This document shows positions 1-4,912 of a stretch of DNA of 5,028 nt, in pieces (position 1 is the first letter of the stretch; each line of letters begins with the position of its first letter). Location: the NCBI GenBank assembly GCA_014799855.1, contig JAAVHG010000122.1, positions 3,928-8,955 on the forward strand, given 5' to 3'. This DNA is from Oscillibacter sp. (lineage in GTDB: Bacteria > Bacillota > Clostridia > Oscillospirales > Oscillospiraceae). Below the pieces are notes generated by a model. The model was not told the origin of the DNA and did no database searches. It was given only the letters and a program-made list of their open reading frames with translations. A program made the position numbers and the translations under genes.

Positions 1-575
1 TGCTGGCGAGGCTGGAGGACGAGGAGGCCCGGAAGGAGCTCATTGAGCATAATCTCCGGCTGGTGGTGTATATCGCCCGGCGGTTTGAGAATACCGGGAT
101 CAATATTGAGGACCTGATTTCCATTGGCACTATCGGGCTCATCAAGGCGGTGGGCACCTACCGGGTGGACAAAAACATCAAGCTGGCTACATATGCCTCC
201 CGGTGCATTGAAAACGAGATCCTGATGTACCTTCGGAAAAACGCCAACCGCAAGGGGGAGGTGTCCTTTGATGAGCCATTGAACACCGACTGGGACGGCA
301 ACGAGCTGCTGCTCTCCGACGTGCTGGGCACGGACGAGGATACGGTTATGCGTCCCATTGAGGAGGACGTGGAGCGAAGCCTTCTGGCGGCGGCTATCAA
401 TATGCTGTCTCCCAGGGAAAAGCAGATCATCACCCTTCGCTTCGGCCTTGGCGGAGGCCGGGAGCAGACCCAGAAGGAGGTGGCGGACCAGCTTGGCATC
501 TCCCAAAGCTACATTTCCCGGCTGGAAAAGCGAATTATTTCCCGGCTAAAAAAGGAGATTCTCCGCCTGTCCTGA
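1..575 (+). CDS. sigE: RNA polymerase sporulation sigma factor SigE (5' truncated by window edge)
   Basis: Sigma-70 family factor that directs early mother-cell transcription during sporulation. The reading frame is open from base 3 and gives 190 visible residues. Bacillus SigE is about 239 residues, so roughly the first 50, including the pro-sequence removed by SpoIIGA, lie outside the window. Visible residues about 15-80 form region 2, with the promoter-melting and -10-reading stretch [15 protein letters not shown]. The linker carries [19 protein letters not shown], which matches SigE and not SigK (whose linker reads more like SLHDPIG). Region 4 lies near residues 135-185, with a helix-turn-helix containing [14 protein letters not shown]. 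The gene ends at TGA 573-575 with a short basic tail. SpoIIGA would be expected just upstream; sigG, the frequent downstream neighbour in clostridia, is not here. The family call is near certain and the SigE assignment strong. Confidence 0.96.
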   Translation, partial: LARLEDEEARKELIEHNLRLVVYIARRFENTGINIEDLISIGTIGLIKAVGTYRVDKNIKLATYASRCIENEILMYLRKNANRKGEVSFDEPLNTDWDGNELLLSDVLGTDEDTVMRPIEEDVERSLLAAAINMLSPREKQIITLRFGLGGGREQTQKEVADQLGISQSYISRLEKRIISRLKKEILRLS

Positions 576-588
576 ACCGTTTCTCTGG

Positions 589-615
589 GAGTTTTGTAAA
601 AAAGCTCATTTTTTT
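589..615 (+). terminator. Weak candidate terminator after sigE
   Basis: GAGTTTT (589-595) can pair with AAAA plus CTC (600-603 and 605-607) around a GTAA loop, leaving one bulged G, and is followed by A and seven Ts (609-615). The stem is short and AT-rich, so efficiency is doubtful. It lies 14 bases past the sigE stop and ahead of a separate promoter, which fits the end of the sigE transcript. Confidence 0.35.
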
Positions 616-697
616 AAATAAAATTCCCGTTGAATTGTGAATTTTTCCAAAGACACAAAAAAATTGCTGTTTTTTCTGATTTTTTTCAAAATTCTTC

Positions 698-726
698 TTG
701 CCTTTTTGAGAAATTTCTGCTATGAT
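698..726 (+). promoter_or_regulatory. Sigma-A promoter with extended -10 for rpmB
   Basis: The -35 box is TTGCCT (698-703), the spacer is 17 bases, and the -10 box is TATGAT (721-726), preceded by TGC to make an extended -10. The start of transcription should fall near 733. The region upstream (about 655-697) is rich in A and T tracts, which could act as an UP element. This suits a strongly expressed ribosomal protein gene. Confidence 0.85.
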
Positions 727-736
727 ACCAGTTGTG

Positions 737-752
737 CCTGCCGGAAGGCAGG
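737..752 (+). promoter_or_regulatory. GNRA-tetraloop hairpin at the 5' end of the rpmB leader
   Basis: CCTGCC (737-742) pairs perfectly with GGCAGG (747-752) around the loop GGAA, which fits the GNRA tetraloop rule. It begins only about four bases after the predicted transcription start and ends 16 bases before the Shine-Dalgarno site. A stabilising 5' stem or a binding site for a regulator are both possible; the role is inferred. Confidence 0.6.
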
Positions 753-768
753 AGACTACACGACAGCA

Positions 769-775
769 GGGAGGT
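769..775 (+). promoter_or_regulatory. Ribosome binding site of rpmB
   Basis: GGGAGGT lies seven bases before ATG 783. It decides the start: the in-frame GTG at 732 lies upstream of this site, about at the predicted transcription start, and would add 17 residues that L28 proteins do not have. Confidence 0.9.
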
Positions 776-782
776 GCAGCGG

Positions 783-971
783 ATGGCAAAGTGCGAGTTC
801 TGCGACAAGGGCGTGACCTTCGGCATCAAGGTTTCCCACTCTCACCGGCGTTCCAATCGTTCTTGGAAGCCCAACGTGAAGCGGGTGAAGGCGATCGTCA
901 ACGGTTCCCCCCGCCATGTGTATGTTTGTACCCGGTGTATGCGCTCCGGTAAGGTCACCAGAGCGATTTAA
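783..971 (+). CDS. rpmB: 50S ribosomal protein L28, zinc-binding (four-Cys) form
   Basis: A 62-residue protein of the large ribosomal subunit, beginning MAKCEFCDKGVTFGIKVSHS. The usual L28 features are present: the N-terminal C-x-x-C knuckle (Cys4, Cys7), the basic stretch SHSHRRSNRSWKPNVK, and a second C-x-x-C (Cys49, Cys52) near the end. Together the four cysteines form the zinc ribbon of the C+ type of L28, as opposed to the C- paralogue made by some bacteria under zinc limitation. Length is typical. The gene stands alone between its own extended -10 promoter and a strong terminator, so it is probably monocistronic. Stop is TAA 969-971. Identification is essentially certain. Confidence 0.98.
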   Translation: MAKCEFCDKGVTFGIKVSHSHRRSNRSWKPNVKRVKAIVNGSPRHVYVCTRCMRSGKVTRAI

Positions 972-1014
972 AGCCGCCTCTTTTGAGGACAACGAATACC
1001 ATATGGGCAAATCC

Positions 1015-1047
1015 AATCCCGGACTCAGGTCCGGGATTTCTTTTTTT
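1015..1047 (+). terminator. Rho-independent terminator of rpmB
   Basis: AATCCCGGAC (1015-1024) pairs perfectly over 10 bp with GTCCGGGATT (1029-1038) around the loop TCAG. A T-rich run broken by one C follows (to 1047). It lies 44 bases after the rpmB stop. Confidence 0.93.
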
Positions 1048-1060
1048 GGATAGGGAAGGG

Positions 1061-1094
1061 AAAAACATACGCCGCCAAGATGGCGGCGTATGTT
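1061..1094 (-). terminator. Rho-independent terminator of the chemoreceptor gene
   Basis: A perfect 13-bp inverted repeat, AACATACGCCGCC (1064-1076) against GGCGGCGTATGTT (1082-1094), encloses a 5-base loop. Read on the minus strand the stem is followed by a run of five Ts (complement of A1061-1065). It lies 33 bases past the MCP stop. With the rpmB terminator 14 bases away it insulates two converging transcription units. Confidence 0.92.
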
Positions 1095-1127
1095 GATTAT
1101 ATTGGAATAACTGACAATTTTATTGGA

Positions 1128-2789
1128 TCAATTTCTCTGTTTCAGATGGAATTGCTTGGTCTGGTTCTCCAAGAGCCGCACCTGCTGGAACAGCTCCGCG
1201 CTGACCGCCGCGGACTCCTGGCTGCTGGCGGAGTTCATCTGCACCACAGAGGAGATCTGGCCGATGCCCTCCGTCGCCTGGGCGATGGATTCCGCCTCGC
1301 CCTCAATGGCCTTGGCGATGCCGTTGATGTCGCCGGTGGAGCGGGTGACCAGCTGCAGCGTCTCCTGGAGGGTTTCGGAGACCTGCCCCACGATTTCGCT
1401 GCCCCGGCTGGTAGCCTGGACGGAGTTTTCAATCAGCTCCTTGGTGGCCTTTGCCGCCTGATCCGACTGGGCGGCAAGGCTCCGCACCTCGTCGGCCACT
1501 ACGGCGAAGCCTTTTCCGGCGGAACCGGCCCGGGCGGCCTCCACAGCGGCGTTCAGGGCCAGAATGTTGGTCTGGAAGGCGATGTTTTCAATGGTGGCAA
1601 TAATGTTGCGGATCTGCTGGGAGGATTCGGTGATATTCTCCATAGCGGAAACCATGTCCTTCATCTGCCGGCCGCTAAGGCTTACCTGCTGGCCAGTGAG
1701 CTGGGCATTTTCCTGGGCGCTGGCGGCGGTGGAGACGTTTTGCTTGGCGCTCCGGGTGAGCTGATCCAGAGTGGCGTACAGTTCCTCCACGGAACTGGCC
1801 TGCTGCGTGGCCCCCTGGGCCAGACTCTGGGAGCTGTTAGAGAGCTGCTCCGCATGGCTGGAGATCTGGAGCTGAACCTGCTTGATCTGCCCCAGGGCGT
1901 TGGACATGGCGGCGGTAAAGCGGTTGATAGATTCCTCAATGGATTGGAAGTCGCCGATGTAGGAGGTCTGGGTGGCTACGTCAAAATTTCCGCGGGACAG
2001 CTGATTCATAATCCGGTTGATATCCGCCACATAGCTGTTGATCAAGGCTGTAGACCGTTTCAGAGAATCGGCCAGCTGGCCCAGCTCATCCTCCGACTGA
2101 TAGGGGATATCCAAATTCAGATGACCCTCGTGAAGAGGTTCGCTGCTTTTGGTGATGATGAGGATAGGGCGGATGACCTTTTTCATTACGTAGAACACCA
2201 GGCTGATGAGGCAGAACAGCGCCAACACCAGGCAGAAGGTGGTGGTCAGGTGCATGATGACAAGGGTGCGGTCCATCGTGTCCTGAATTTCCTCGGTGAG
2301 GAACTCGCTGCGCTCAATGACCTGATCCAGCTTTCCCACCAGAGTGGTGAGGGTGGCTTGGATGGTATCCTGATAATATGTATAGGCGGACGCGGGGCGG
2401 GTCTCCTTAAGGTCAAGAACCTGGGAGGCTGACTCATGGAGCTGCTGGTGCAAGGAGATCATTTCATTGCGAAGGGCCAGGATATTGGCGTCCTCCGTGC
2501 CGGGCTCACCGTAGAGCCACTGGCCCAGGACGCAGGCGGTATAGTCCAGGCTGCCGGTGAATTCCTTATCCGCGTAAAGCGCGTTGCTGAGGTTAGTGAC
2601 CCATTTGTAGTGGGCGGCCTCCGCCCGCTGGGCCCGGTCCAGGAGGGATTGAATCTGCTGGTTGCTGGCTTCGATGCTTTGGATGCGGAATACGTTCCCT
2701 GTAGTGACAAAGCTGAACAGCACAATGGATATCAGCGCCGCCGCAACCCGGGTTCCCACCGCCTTTTTGATGCTCTTACGCATACGCAT
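1128..2789 (-). CDS. Methyl-accepting chemotaxis protein with extracytoplasmic CZB-like zinc motif
   Basis: A 553-residue transmembrane chemoreceptor that would signal through CheW and CheA to the flagellar motor. The first membrane helix is at about 14-34 and the second at about 183-202. HAMP begins near 203 (IRPI at 207-210), perhaps with a second HAMP-like segment to about 305. The signalling hairpin is 310-553, with the near-invariant tip [18 protein letters not shown] at 405-422. [10 protein letters not shown] (331-340) fits the methylation-site consensus. The outside domain (about 35-182) has His60-x-x-Trp63, Cys86-x-x-Gly89-x-Trp91 and His114-xxx-His118, the pattern of the chemoreceptor zinc-binding (CZB) domain. 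There is no C-terminal CheR-binding pentapeptide. The start is ambiguous: GAGGA lies three bases before ATG 2789, while ATG 2783, two codons on, has the more usual gap. No other chemotaxis gene is in view, so it is an orphan receptor here. Ligand unknown. Confidence 0.96.
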   Translation of the reverse strand: MRMRKSIKKAVGTRVAAALISIVLFSFVTTGNVFRIQSIEASNQQIQSLLDRAQRAEAAHYKWVTNLSNALYADKEFTGSLDYTACVLGQWLYGEPGTEDANILALRNEMISLHQQLHESASQVLDLKETRPASAYTYYQDTIQATLTTLVGKLDQVIERSEFLTEEIQDTMDRTLVIMHLTTTFCLVLALFCLISLVFYVMKKVIRPILIITKSSEPLHEGHLNLDIPYQSEDELGQLADSLKRSTALINSYVADINRIMNQLSRGNFDVATQTSYIGDFQSIEESINRFTAAMSNALGQIKQVQLQISSHAEQLSNSSQSLAQGATQQASSVEELYATLDQLTRSAKQNVSTAASAQENAQLTGQQVSLSGRQMKDMVSAMENITESSQQIRNIIATIENIAFQTNILALNAAVEAARAGSAGKGFAVVADEVRSLAAQSDQAAKATKELIENSVQATSRGSEIVGQVSETLQETLQLVTRSTGDINGIAKAIEGEAESIAQATEGIGQISSVVQMNSASSQESAAVSAELFQQVRLLENQTKQFHLKQRN

Positions 2790-2818
2790 TTGTCCTCGCT
2801 TTCCTATATTCTTATTAT

Positions 2819-2847
2819 ACTATACCTGAAATTCCGCCATATGGCAA
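2819..2847 (-). promoter_or_regulatory. Sigma-A promoter of the chemoreceptor gene
   Basis: On the minus strand, TTGCCA (2847-2842), a 17-base spacer and TATAGT (2824-2819) sit about 30 bases before the start codon. An overlapping TATAAT (2819-2814) is a possible alternative -10 but has no well-spaced -35. No flagellar-type (sigma-D, TAAA / GCCGATAA) promoter was seen, so expression appears to be by the housekeeping sigma factor. Confidence 0.75.
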
Positions 2848-2959
2848 GGAGAAGTTGTGCCGTTGGGAGACGTTTCCAAGAAAAATCCCTTTGCGGCGTG
2901 AAAAAAGTTCCAGATTCTTCCCCGTTCTTCCTTTTTCCGCCAGAGCGGGAAGAAAGTGC

Positions 2960-2988
2960 TTGCAAAACCATGATGCAGCCAGTATAAT
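2960..2988 (+). promoter_or_regulatory. Sigma-A promoter of yajC
   Basis: TTGCAA (2960-2965), a 17-base spacer and a perfect TATAAT (2983-2988). Transcription should start near 2995, leaving a leader of about 50 bases. It diverges from the chemoreceptor promoter, with about 110 bases between the two -35 boxes. Confidence 0.88.
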
Positions 2989-3031
2989 ACAGTGATAGGC
3001 GAATGCGCGAGTCAGCAAATTCACAAAAGGT

Positions 3032-3038
3032 AAAGGAG
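3032..3038 (+). promoter_or_regulatory. Ribosome binding site of yajC
   Basis: AAAGGAG followed by a spacer made of seven Ts and then ATG 3046. The same all-T spacer occurs before the next gene. Confidence 0.88.
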
Positions 3039-3045
3039 TTTTTTT

Positions 3046-3390
3046 ATGGAATCCATTTTAATGATGGTCGTCGTGATCGGTGTGTTTTACTTCATTCTGA
3101 TCCGGCCGGAGAACAAGCGGAAGAAGCAGGCCCAGGAGATGCGGGACAGCATCAAGAAGGGCGACACCATTACCACCATCGGCGGCATCATCGGCCGGGT
3201 GGTCTTTGTGGATGGCAATACCCTGGTCATTGAGACCAGCGATGACCGGGTCCGGCTGCAGATTGCCAAGTGGGCCATTTCCACCACCGGCGTGCAGACC
3301 AGCGAGCAGCCGGAGGCCGCCAAGAAAAAGGAGGAGGACGAGGAGTCTCCCGCCGAGATTTCCGCCCCCGAGGAGAAAGAGGACAAGTAA
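3046..3390 (+). CDS. yajC: Preprotein translocase subunit YajC
   Basis: A 114-residue single-pass membrane protein that associates with the SecDF complex and the SecYEG export channel. The membrane helix is at about 4-19 and is followed at once by the family signature: FYFILIRPENKRKK (14-27), then KKGD (37-40) and TTIGGIIGRV (43-52), the small soluble domain after the helix. From about residue 85 the chain becomes a low-complexity Lys/Glu tail rich in acidic residues, which varies in this family. secD and secF are not adjacent in view. Instead the next gene is a small membrane protein, the order seen in Bacillus (yrbF then yrzE). It has its own strong promoter. Start is fixed by AAAGGAG seven bases upstream. 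Confidence 0.96.
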   Translation: MESILMMVVVIGVFYFILIRPENKRKKQAQEMRDSIKKGDTITTIGGIIGRVVFVDGNTLVIETSDDRVRLQIAKWAISTTGVQTSEQPEAAKKKEEDEESPAEISAPEEKEDK

Positions 3391-3408
3391 TCCCCTCATA
3401 AATTCCCA

Positions 3409-3459
3409 CTCCCTTGGAATATGCTCTTTGCAGGAGCATATTTCGAGGGAGGTTTTTTT
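3409..3459 (+). terminator. Hairpin plus T-run between yajC and the next gene; also masks that gene's RBS
   Basis: Bases 3409-3426 pair with 3434-3451 over 18 continuous base pairs (two are G-U) around the loop TTTGCAG. After one G come seven Ts (3453-3459), then directly the ATG at 3460. It has the form of an intrinsic terminator for yajC. The 3' arm contains most of GGGAGG (3447-3452), the Shine-Dalgarno site of the downstream gene, so any read-through RNA would have a buried RBS. Both readings are inferred from pairing alone. Confidence 0.75.
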
Positions 3460-3882
3460 ATGGCAAAAGGAAAGAAGAAGGCGCCGCCCCCCTGGCTGAC
3501 GGTGCTGGAGGGCTTAGGACTGTCCCTGGGGCTGTATCTGCTGGGGATACTGCTGGTGACGCTGCTGGCGGTGCGGGGAACGCTGTCCGAGAACGGACTG
3601 TTTCCGGCGGTGGCGGTGGTGTGCGGGCTGTCGGCCCTGTGCGGGGGCCTGTTGTGCGGACGGCGGCCCTTCTGCGGGACGCTGCCCAGCGCCCTGCTGC
3701 CGGCGGCGGTCTTCGCCGCTCTGCTGGCGGCGGTGGGAGTTCTCTGCTGGGACGCGGTGGCCTGGACCGGCAGGGGAGGGGCGCTGCTGCTGTGCGCCTT
3801 GGCCGGAGGATTGGCCGCCGGGCTGATTTCCGCCGCCGGAAGCCGCCGGGGGAAGGGGAGGCGCCGTCTGCGGGTTTTGTGA
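3460..3882 (+). CDS. Four-helix membrane protein, probable TIGR04086/YrzE family
   Basis: A 140-residue integral membrane protein of unknown function. The N-terminus is basic (MAKGKKK), followed by four likely membrane helices at about 13-38, 47-67, 74-96 and 104-126, and an Arg/Lys-rich tail (SRRGKGRRRLRVL). Size, four helices and position directly after yajC match the TIGR04086 family, whose Bacillus member yrzE follows yrbF (yajC); the assignment rests on these and not on a catalytic motif. Start ATG 3460 is chosen because GAGGGAGG lies seven bases before it; the in-frame ATG at 3421 lies in the loop-side half of a hairpin and has no RBS. The coding sequence is very GC-rich, with many Leu, Ala and Gly codons. 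Expression is probably limited by the upstream hairpin. Confidence 0.62.
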   Translation: MAKGKKKAPPPWLTVLEGLGLSLGLYLLGILLVTLLAVRGTLSENGLFPAVAVVCGLSALCGGLLCGRRPFCGTLPSALLPAAVFAALLAAVGVLCWDAVAWTGRGGALLLCALAGGLAAGLISAAGSRRGKGRRRLRVL

Positions 3883-3898
3883 GATTTCACAAAATTTT
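3875..3898 (+). terminator. Weak terminator-like hairpin over the stop codon
   Basis: TTTTGTGA (3875-3882) pairs perfectly with TCACAAAA (3887-3894) around GATT, then four Ts follow. The 5' arm contains the TGA stop of the preceding gene. The stem is 8 bp but AT-rich, so it is only a possible terminator. Confidence 0.35.
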
Positions 3899-3965
3899 CG
3901 CTCTTCCGGACTTTTGACCCGGCCGGGACTTGACTTTTCCCGCCGTGAGGGAAGGACGCAGATAT

Positions 3966-4017
3966 GGGGCGGCGGATTTTTTGACGGCACCAGATATTGG
4001 AACCGGACCGCCGCCCC
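3966..4017. repeat. Long inverted repeat with perfect 10-bp GC arms
   Basis: GGGGCGGCGG (3966-3975) is the exact reverse complement of CCGCCGCCCC (4008-4017). The 32-base interior can add small pairings (CGG 3985-3987 with CCG 4003-4005; CCA 3990-3992 with TGG 3998-4000). No T-run follows on either strand, so it is not a normal terminator. Its left arm can also pair with CCGCCG at 3940-3945, giving an alternative stem that is followed by six Ts (3977-3982). Confidence 0.6.
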
Positions 4018-4032
4018 AAAGGTCGGTTTATC

Positions 4033-4059
4033 CAGTTTACATAATGCAGTTTACATAAT
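4033..4059. repeat. Tandem direct repeat CAGTTTACATAAT x2
   Basis: Two perfect copies of a 13-base word, at 4033-4045 and 4047-4059, separated by one G, so the period is 14. It ends 44 bases before the -35 box of the spoIIM promoter, a position suited to an activator or repressor site. The protein that would bind is unknown. Confidence 0.8.
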
Positions 4060-4073
4060 ATTTATACATAAAT
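4060..4073. repeat. Perfect dyad ATTTAT-AC-ATAAAT
   Basis: A 6-2-6 perfect inverted repeat that directly abuts the tandem repeat. It is short and AT-rich, so chance occurrence is possible, but its position beside the repeats suggests an operator. Confidence 0.4.
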
Positions 4074-4103
4074 GACAAAAAGATGTTTTTTTCAGGAAAT
4101 TCC

Positions 4104-4132
4104 TTGATAATCTTGTCAAATTGCTTTATAGT
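4104..4132 (+). promoter_or_regulatory. Sigma-A-like promoter of spoIIM-xerD, with dyad over the -35
   Basis: TTGATA (4104-4109), a 17-base spacer and TATAGT (4127-4132) predict a transcript starting near 4139 with a leader of about 105 bases. An imperfect dyad TTGATAA-TC-TTGTCAA (4104-4119, one mismatch) covers the -35 and part of the spacer, and AGGAA-A-TTCCT (4094-4104) overlaps its edge; both could be operators. No SigE-type pair of boxes was recognised. Confidence 0.72.
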
Positions 4133-4206
4133 AGAACAAGGGTTTACGTCAACCTCTGCGGACAGGGGCTTCTTTGTCCGGCCAAATCATAACATGACAT
4201 AAGCGG

Positions 4207-4239
4207 CCGTCCTTCCTCATAGGATGGGGTGAGGTGAGG
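4207..4239 (+). promoter_or_regulatory. Leader structure and RBS of the spoIIM-like gene
   Basis: GAGGTG (4231-4236) lies seven bases before the TTG start at 4244; a second GAGG (4236-4239) is closer. CCGTCCT (4207-4213) can pair with AGGATGG (4221-4227), leaving the RBS open. Alternatively CCTCAT (4215-4220) can pair with GTGAGG (4229-4234), covering the RBS. The two folds exclude each other. Confidence 0.5.
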
Positions 4240-4243
4240 CGGT

Positions 4244-4849
4244 TTGATCGGAAAGAGGCAGGGGGGACAGTTGTCCGGCCTGGTATTTCTGGCCCTTTGT
4301 TTTTTAGCGGGCGTCCTTTTGGGACAGGTTCTGTCGGGCCGGGTCCCGGACGATGCGGGGGTTGAGCTGGGCCGGTATCTGCGGGCGTATGTGCGGCTGG
4401 AGGAGCCCTCCGGTTCTCCCGCGCTGACAGCGGCGGCGCTCTATTTCCGCTATCCGCTGCTGGCCTTTTTTCTGGGCTTCACCTCTCTGGGAGTGGCGCT
4501 GCTGCCCTGCCTGACCGCGGCCTGGGGATTCTTTCTCTCCTTTTCCGTCTGCTGCTTTACGGCGGCTTTCGGGCCAAAGGGGGTGCTTCTGGCCCTGGCG
4601 GTGTTCGGCATCCGGTGTGCGGTGACGCTGCCCTGTTATTTCCTGCTGGCTGTGCCGGCCTGGGGGACCAGCGCGTCCCTGGCCAGCCTCTCCTTGGGAA
4701 TGGGGCGGCGGGCGGCTCCGGCGGTGTATGGCCGGGAGAGCTGGCTTCGGCTGGCGGGCTGCTGCGGGGCGCTGCTGGGGGGCATGTGCGCGGAGCTGTA
4801 CCTGTCCCCGTGGTTTCTGCGGTTGGTTTTAGAAAATATGGTTCTCTGA
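4244..4849 (+). CDS. spoIIM: Stage II sporulation protein M-like membrane protein (SpoIIM/DUF95)
   Basis: A 201-residue membrane protein. SpoIIM recruits SpoIID and SpoIIP to the sporulation septum, where they degrade peptidoglycan to drive engulfment. Likely membrane helices are at about 11-31, 69-90, 92-108, 112-140 and 166-186. The stretch between helices 1 and 2 (about 32-68) would lie outside. Features that recall SpoIIM are the overall length and helix layout, a LPCYFLLAVPAW segment (129-140) and the closing E-L-Y-L-S-P motif (184-189) after the last helix. The start is TTG: an in-frame TGA at 4235 rules out a longer form, and GAGGTG is well placed. The gene lies 63 bases before the xerD-type gene, an arrangement that also recalls Bacillus, where spoIIM lies near ripX/xerD. 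The sequence is divergent, so the name is probable, not certain. Confidence 0.75.
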   Translation: MIGKRQGGQLSGLVFLALCFLAGVLLGQVLSGRVPDDAGVELGRYLRAYVRLEEPSGSPALTAAALYFRYPLLAFFLGFTSLGVALLPCLTAAWGFFLSFSVCCFTAAFGPKGVLLALAVFGIRCAVTLPCYFLLAVPAWGTSASLASLSLGMGRRAAPAVYGRESWLRLAGCCGALLGGMCAELYLSPWFLRLVLENMVL

Positions 4850-4897
4850 CAATTACGCCAGAGGAGATAAGGATATTCAGTAAAAAACGCTTAGAGG

Positions 4898-4904
4898 AAG
4901 GGAG
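4898..4904 (+). promoter_or_regulatory. Ribosome binding site of the xerD-type gene
   Basis: AAGGGAG lies eight bases before TTG 4913. An in-frame TAG at 4892-4894 lies just upstream, and no ATG or GTG occurs in frame between it and the TTG, which makes TTG the start. Confidence 0.75.
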
Positions 4905-4912
4905 ACGGTCGC

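Larger units (their letters stand above)
3883..4243 (+). other. 361-base gene-free region holding repeats, a promoter and a leader
   Basis: No convincing protein frame on either strand. The left half (3883-4020) is GC-rich with several inverted repeats; the right half (4021-4140) turns sharply AT-rich with a tandem repeat, dyads and a promoter; 4139-4243 is the probable transcribed leader of the next gene. The individual elements are listed separately. Confidence 0.7.

Noticed and set aside
732..782. Longer start for rpmB at GTG 732
   Set aside because: The GTG is at about the predicted transcription start, has no RBS, and would add residues absent from L28; ATG 783 has a strong SD.
1080..2432. 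Long open frame (450 codons) on the plus strand opposite the chemoreceptor gene
   Set aside because: It runs antisense to a clear MCP, starts inside the MCP terminator, has no ribosome binding site and encodes no recognisable domain. Its openness follows from the GC-rich codon pattern of the real gene.
2932..2953. Hairpin TTTTTCCGC / GCGGGAAGA between the divergent promoters
   Set aside because: It lies upstream of the yajC promoter and outside both predicted transcripts, contains two G-U pairs and has no T-run, so no role can be supported.
3421..3459. Upstream ATG at 3421 for the TIGR04086-like gene
   Set aside because: It sits inside the hairpin stem with no SD before it, whereas ATG 3460 has GAGGGAGG seven bases upstream.
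3964..3984. Six-codon leader peptide (MGRRIF) preceded by AGGGAAGG at a good distance
   Set aside because: The SD-like sequence and spacing are acceptable, but so short a frame arises easily by chance, no promoter was found directly upstream, and it lies inside an inverted repeat. Not enough to call a gene.
3396..4019. 207-codon minus-strand frame across the TIGR04086-like gene and the following spacer
   Set aside because: Low-complexity Pro/Arg/Ser composition typical of an antisense shadow of a Leu/Ala/Gly-rich membrane protein, with no family match and no promoter or RBS.
4033..4059. CRISPR-like or phage attachment repeat
   Set aside because: Only two 13-base copies one base apart, with no spacers, no cas genes, and no integrase-linked element; the xerD-type gene is chromosomal in context.
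4036..4064. Possible second promoter TTTACA / TATTTA over the tandem repeat
   Set aside because: The -35 is good and the spacer is 17, but the -10 is poor, and a much better promoter lies at 4104-4132.
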